A stretch of DNA of 14,295 nt, taken from NCBI GenBank assembly GCA_020437875.1, contig JAGQVR010000045.1, positions 1-14,295 of the forward strand. The letters are read 5' to 3'. Shown here piece after piece: positions 12,866 through 14,295 of the stretch. This DNA comes from Flavobacteriales bacterium. GTDB lineage: Bacteria > Bacteroidota > Bacteroidia > Flavobacteriales_F > PHOS-HE28. The notes under the pieces are model-generated. The model did not search any database. It worked only from the letters and a program-made list of their open reading frames with translations, and was not told the DNA's origin. Made by a program: the position numbers and the translations under genes. Positions within the stretch are counted from its first letter, which is position 1; the number at the start of each line of letters is the position of its first letter.

Positions 12866-14295
12866 ATGTCCACCTTCAAGTACCTCCTGAGCTGCACCCT
12901 GTTGTTCCCTGTTGGTGCGGCACTTGCCCAGTTCGGGGCCGGGCAGGTGGTGATGTCCAATGCCTTCAATGCCGAACTGCGTGCTGCGGACGTGGACATG
13001 GATGGCGACAAGGACCTCATTGGGGTCTTCGGCGGAGACCATGTGAAGTGGCTGCCGAACATGGATGGACTGGGCACCTTCGGCCCCTACATCCAGTTGC
13101 TCGACATCGATGGGAATTGCACCCTGTTCGAGGTGGCCGATGTGGAAGGCGATGGGGATGCCGACATCCTCTATGTGGGAGGTGATAGCGATGAACTGAA
13201 CATCCTGCGGAATCTGGGTGACGGGACCTTCGTGGCCGACGCACCGATCCCACTGCCGTCCGAACCGGAGACGGTCGCCGTGGCGGACGTTACCGGCGAT
13301 GGCTTCTCCGACCTGATCCTGACCTTGAACTTCCCGGAGGGTGCGGGCCTCGGCATCATCCCCGGATCGGAGACCGGTTTCGGAAGCATAGCGGTGCACA
13401 CAGGTATGCACTCAGGCATGGCCTCACGCTGCCTGCGCATCGGCGATGTGGACCTCATCGGCGGCCTCGACCTGATCCTGACGGCCGCGAGCGACAGCTT
13501 GAAGATCGCACGCAACACGGCTGGCGATGGCAGCGAATGGACCGTGGAGGACCTGCCGATCCTTACCGGCGACCTGGGCTATTCCTACCGCAACCCACAG
13601 TTGATGGACATCGATGGCGATGGTGACCTGGATCTGGGTGAGGCACGCGGCAGTTCGGTGCATTGGCTGCGGAACGCGCTCGACGAGGGCGGTGTGCTCG
13701 GCTTCGAGGAGAACGTGATCGAACCGTGGACCACGAGCGGCGATGGTGCCTTCGGTCGTTCTGCTTGTGGCATTGGTGCGGCCCTGGTGTACGTGCCGAA
13801 CAACCCCGGCCTTCCGGTCCGCTGGAACAATTACGTGCCTTTGCTCGGTGACTTCCCCGATGGACAGGATGTGACCGATGTGCCGCGTGGCAACCGGCTC
13901 CTGCTCGCCGACTTCGATGGGGACGACAAGGACGACCTCGTACTGCAGGTGAACAACGAACTGGTCTGGTTCCGCAACACACTCGCAGAGACGACCGTGG
14001 AACTGGAACTTCCCGTGCTGGATACCCTCTGTCTGGCGGGTGCGCCTGTGGCCCTACCGGAGGCCAGCCCGACCGGAGGCCAGTGGTACGGACAGCAGGT
14101 ATTCGATGGCCTGCTCTACCGCGCGAACCTGCTCGTGACGACCGATCTGCCCGTGGTGCATGCCGTCTTCCCGGAAGGTGCCTGCCCCTTGGCCGCCGAG
14201 GCGAACGTGCGCGTGATCGAAGGTCCGGAGATCACAACCCTGGTGCCACCGGTGATCTGCTCGGCCGATGCGCCGATACCGATGCATTCGGTCCC
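12866..14295 (+). CDS. Secreted FG-GAP/VCBS-type repeat protein, 3' truncated
   Basis: The frame is open from the ATG at 12866 to the window end (476 full codons) and continues beyond. The start gives a signal peptide (MSTFKYLLSCTLLFPVGAALAQ, then FGAG). Calcium-binding-like repeats of the FG-GAP/VCBS type follow: DVDMDGDKDL at 42-51, DVEGDGDADI at 92-101, DVTGDGFSDL at 141-150, a degenerate DVDLIGGLDL at 194-203, DIDGDGDLDL at 248-257 and DFDGDDKDDL at about 349-358. These typically make a seven-bladed propeller. After about residue 370 the sequence changes to a Pro/Val-rich beta region (LDTLCLAGAPVALPEASPTGGQWYGQ) like the Ig-like or PKD-like linkers before T9SS sorting domains in this phylum. 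A C-terminal sorting domain is expected but lies outside. Function is unknown; surface adhesion is a common suggestion for the family. Confidence 0.9.
   Translation, partial: MSTFKYLLSCTLLFPVGAALAQFGAGQVVMSNAFNAELRAADVDMDGDKDLIGVFGGDHVKWLPNMDGLGTFGPYIQLLDIDGNCTLFEVADVEGDGDADILYVGGDSDELNILRNLGDGTFVADAPIPLPSEPETVAVADVTGDGFSDLILTLNFPEGAGLGIIPGSETGFGSIAVHTGMHSGMASRCLRIGDVDLIGGLDLILTAASDSLKIARNTAGDGSEWTVEDLPILTGDLGYSYRNPQLMDIDGDGDLDLGEARGSSVHWLRNALDEGGVLGFEENVIEPWTTSGDGAFGRSACGIGAALVYVPNNPGLPVRWNNYVPLLGDFPDGQDVTDVPRGNRLLLADFDGDDKDDLVLQVNNELVWFRNTLAETTVELELPVLDTLCLAGAPVALPEASPTGGQWYGQQVFDGLLYRANLLVTTDLPVVHAVFPEGACPLAAEANVRVIEGPEITTLVPPVICSADAPIPMHSV

Noticed and set aside
11701..13077. Minus-strand 458-codon open frame
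   Set aside because: It is a GC-driven shadow of the universal stress gene and the FG-GAP gene; the His/Gly/Leu-rich composition and lack of domains argue against it.

Overview
The window looks like chromosome of a GC-rich Bacteroidota, probably a Flavobacteriales-type lineage. Reasons: several secreted proteins end in, or resemble proteins that end in, type IX secretion (T9SS) C-terminal sorting domains; there is a lipoprotein with a FISUMP domain; start codons lack Shine-Dalgarno sequences; and a few upstream regions carry TAnnTTTG-like -7 elements. The lineage is inferred from gene content only. No rRNA, tRNA, CRISPR array, integrase or transposase was seen.

Left part (1-5464): the 3' part of a T9SS-exported Asp-box (BNR) protein (+); a T9SS-sorted secreted protein of unknown function (-); a large multi-domain lipoprotein ending in FISUMP (+); a small secreted unknown without an ATG start (-); and a cytoplasmic-looking helical/fibronectin-III protein (-). 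A 71-bp palindromic element occurs twice here, at 1927-1997 and 4778-4848, 69/71 identical. The second copy directly follows the stop codon of the fibronectin gene.

Middle non-coding block (5465-6258): about 800 bp without a credible gene but with unusual structure. It holds an operator-like inverted repeat, a large imperfect inverted repeat built of ~11-bp tandem units, an eight-unit 21-bp tandem array whose units are themselves dyads, and two perfect hairpins. This is the most unusual non-coding stretch in the window.

Right part (6259-14295): a delta-60 repeat T9SS cargo protein (-); divergent from it, a PLP-dependent transsulfuration-family enzyme (+) followed by a small membrane protein (+); then a minus-strand run of a COQ7/ferritin-like di-iron protein, a secreted TonB C-terminal-domain protein, a small acidic disordered protein, and a CsbD stress protein with a strong hairpin after it. 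Divergent from csbD is a two-domain universal stress protein (+). The last gene is an FG-GAP/VCBS-type secreted protein (+) that runs off the window.

Functionally the window mixes cell-surface/secreted proteins with a small stress-related neighbourhood (CsbD, UspA, the acidic disordered protein, possibly the di-iron protein). I found no clear multi-gene defence, biosynthetic or mobile system. The best candidates for something undescribed are the duplicated palindromic element, whose sequence difference keeps RNA pairing on one strand only, and the 21-bp dyad array.
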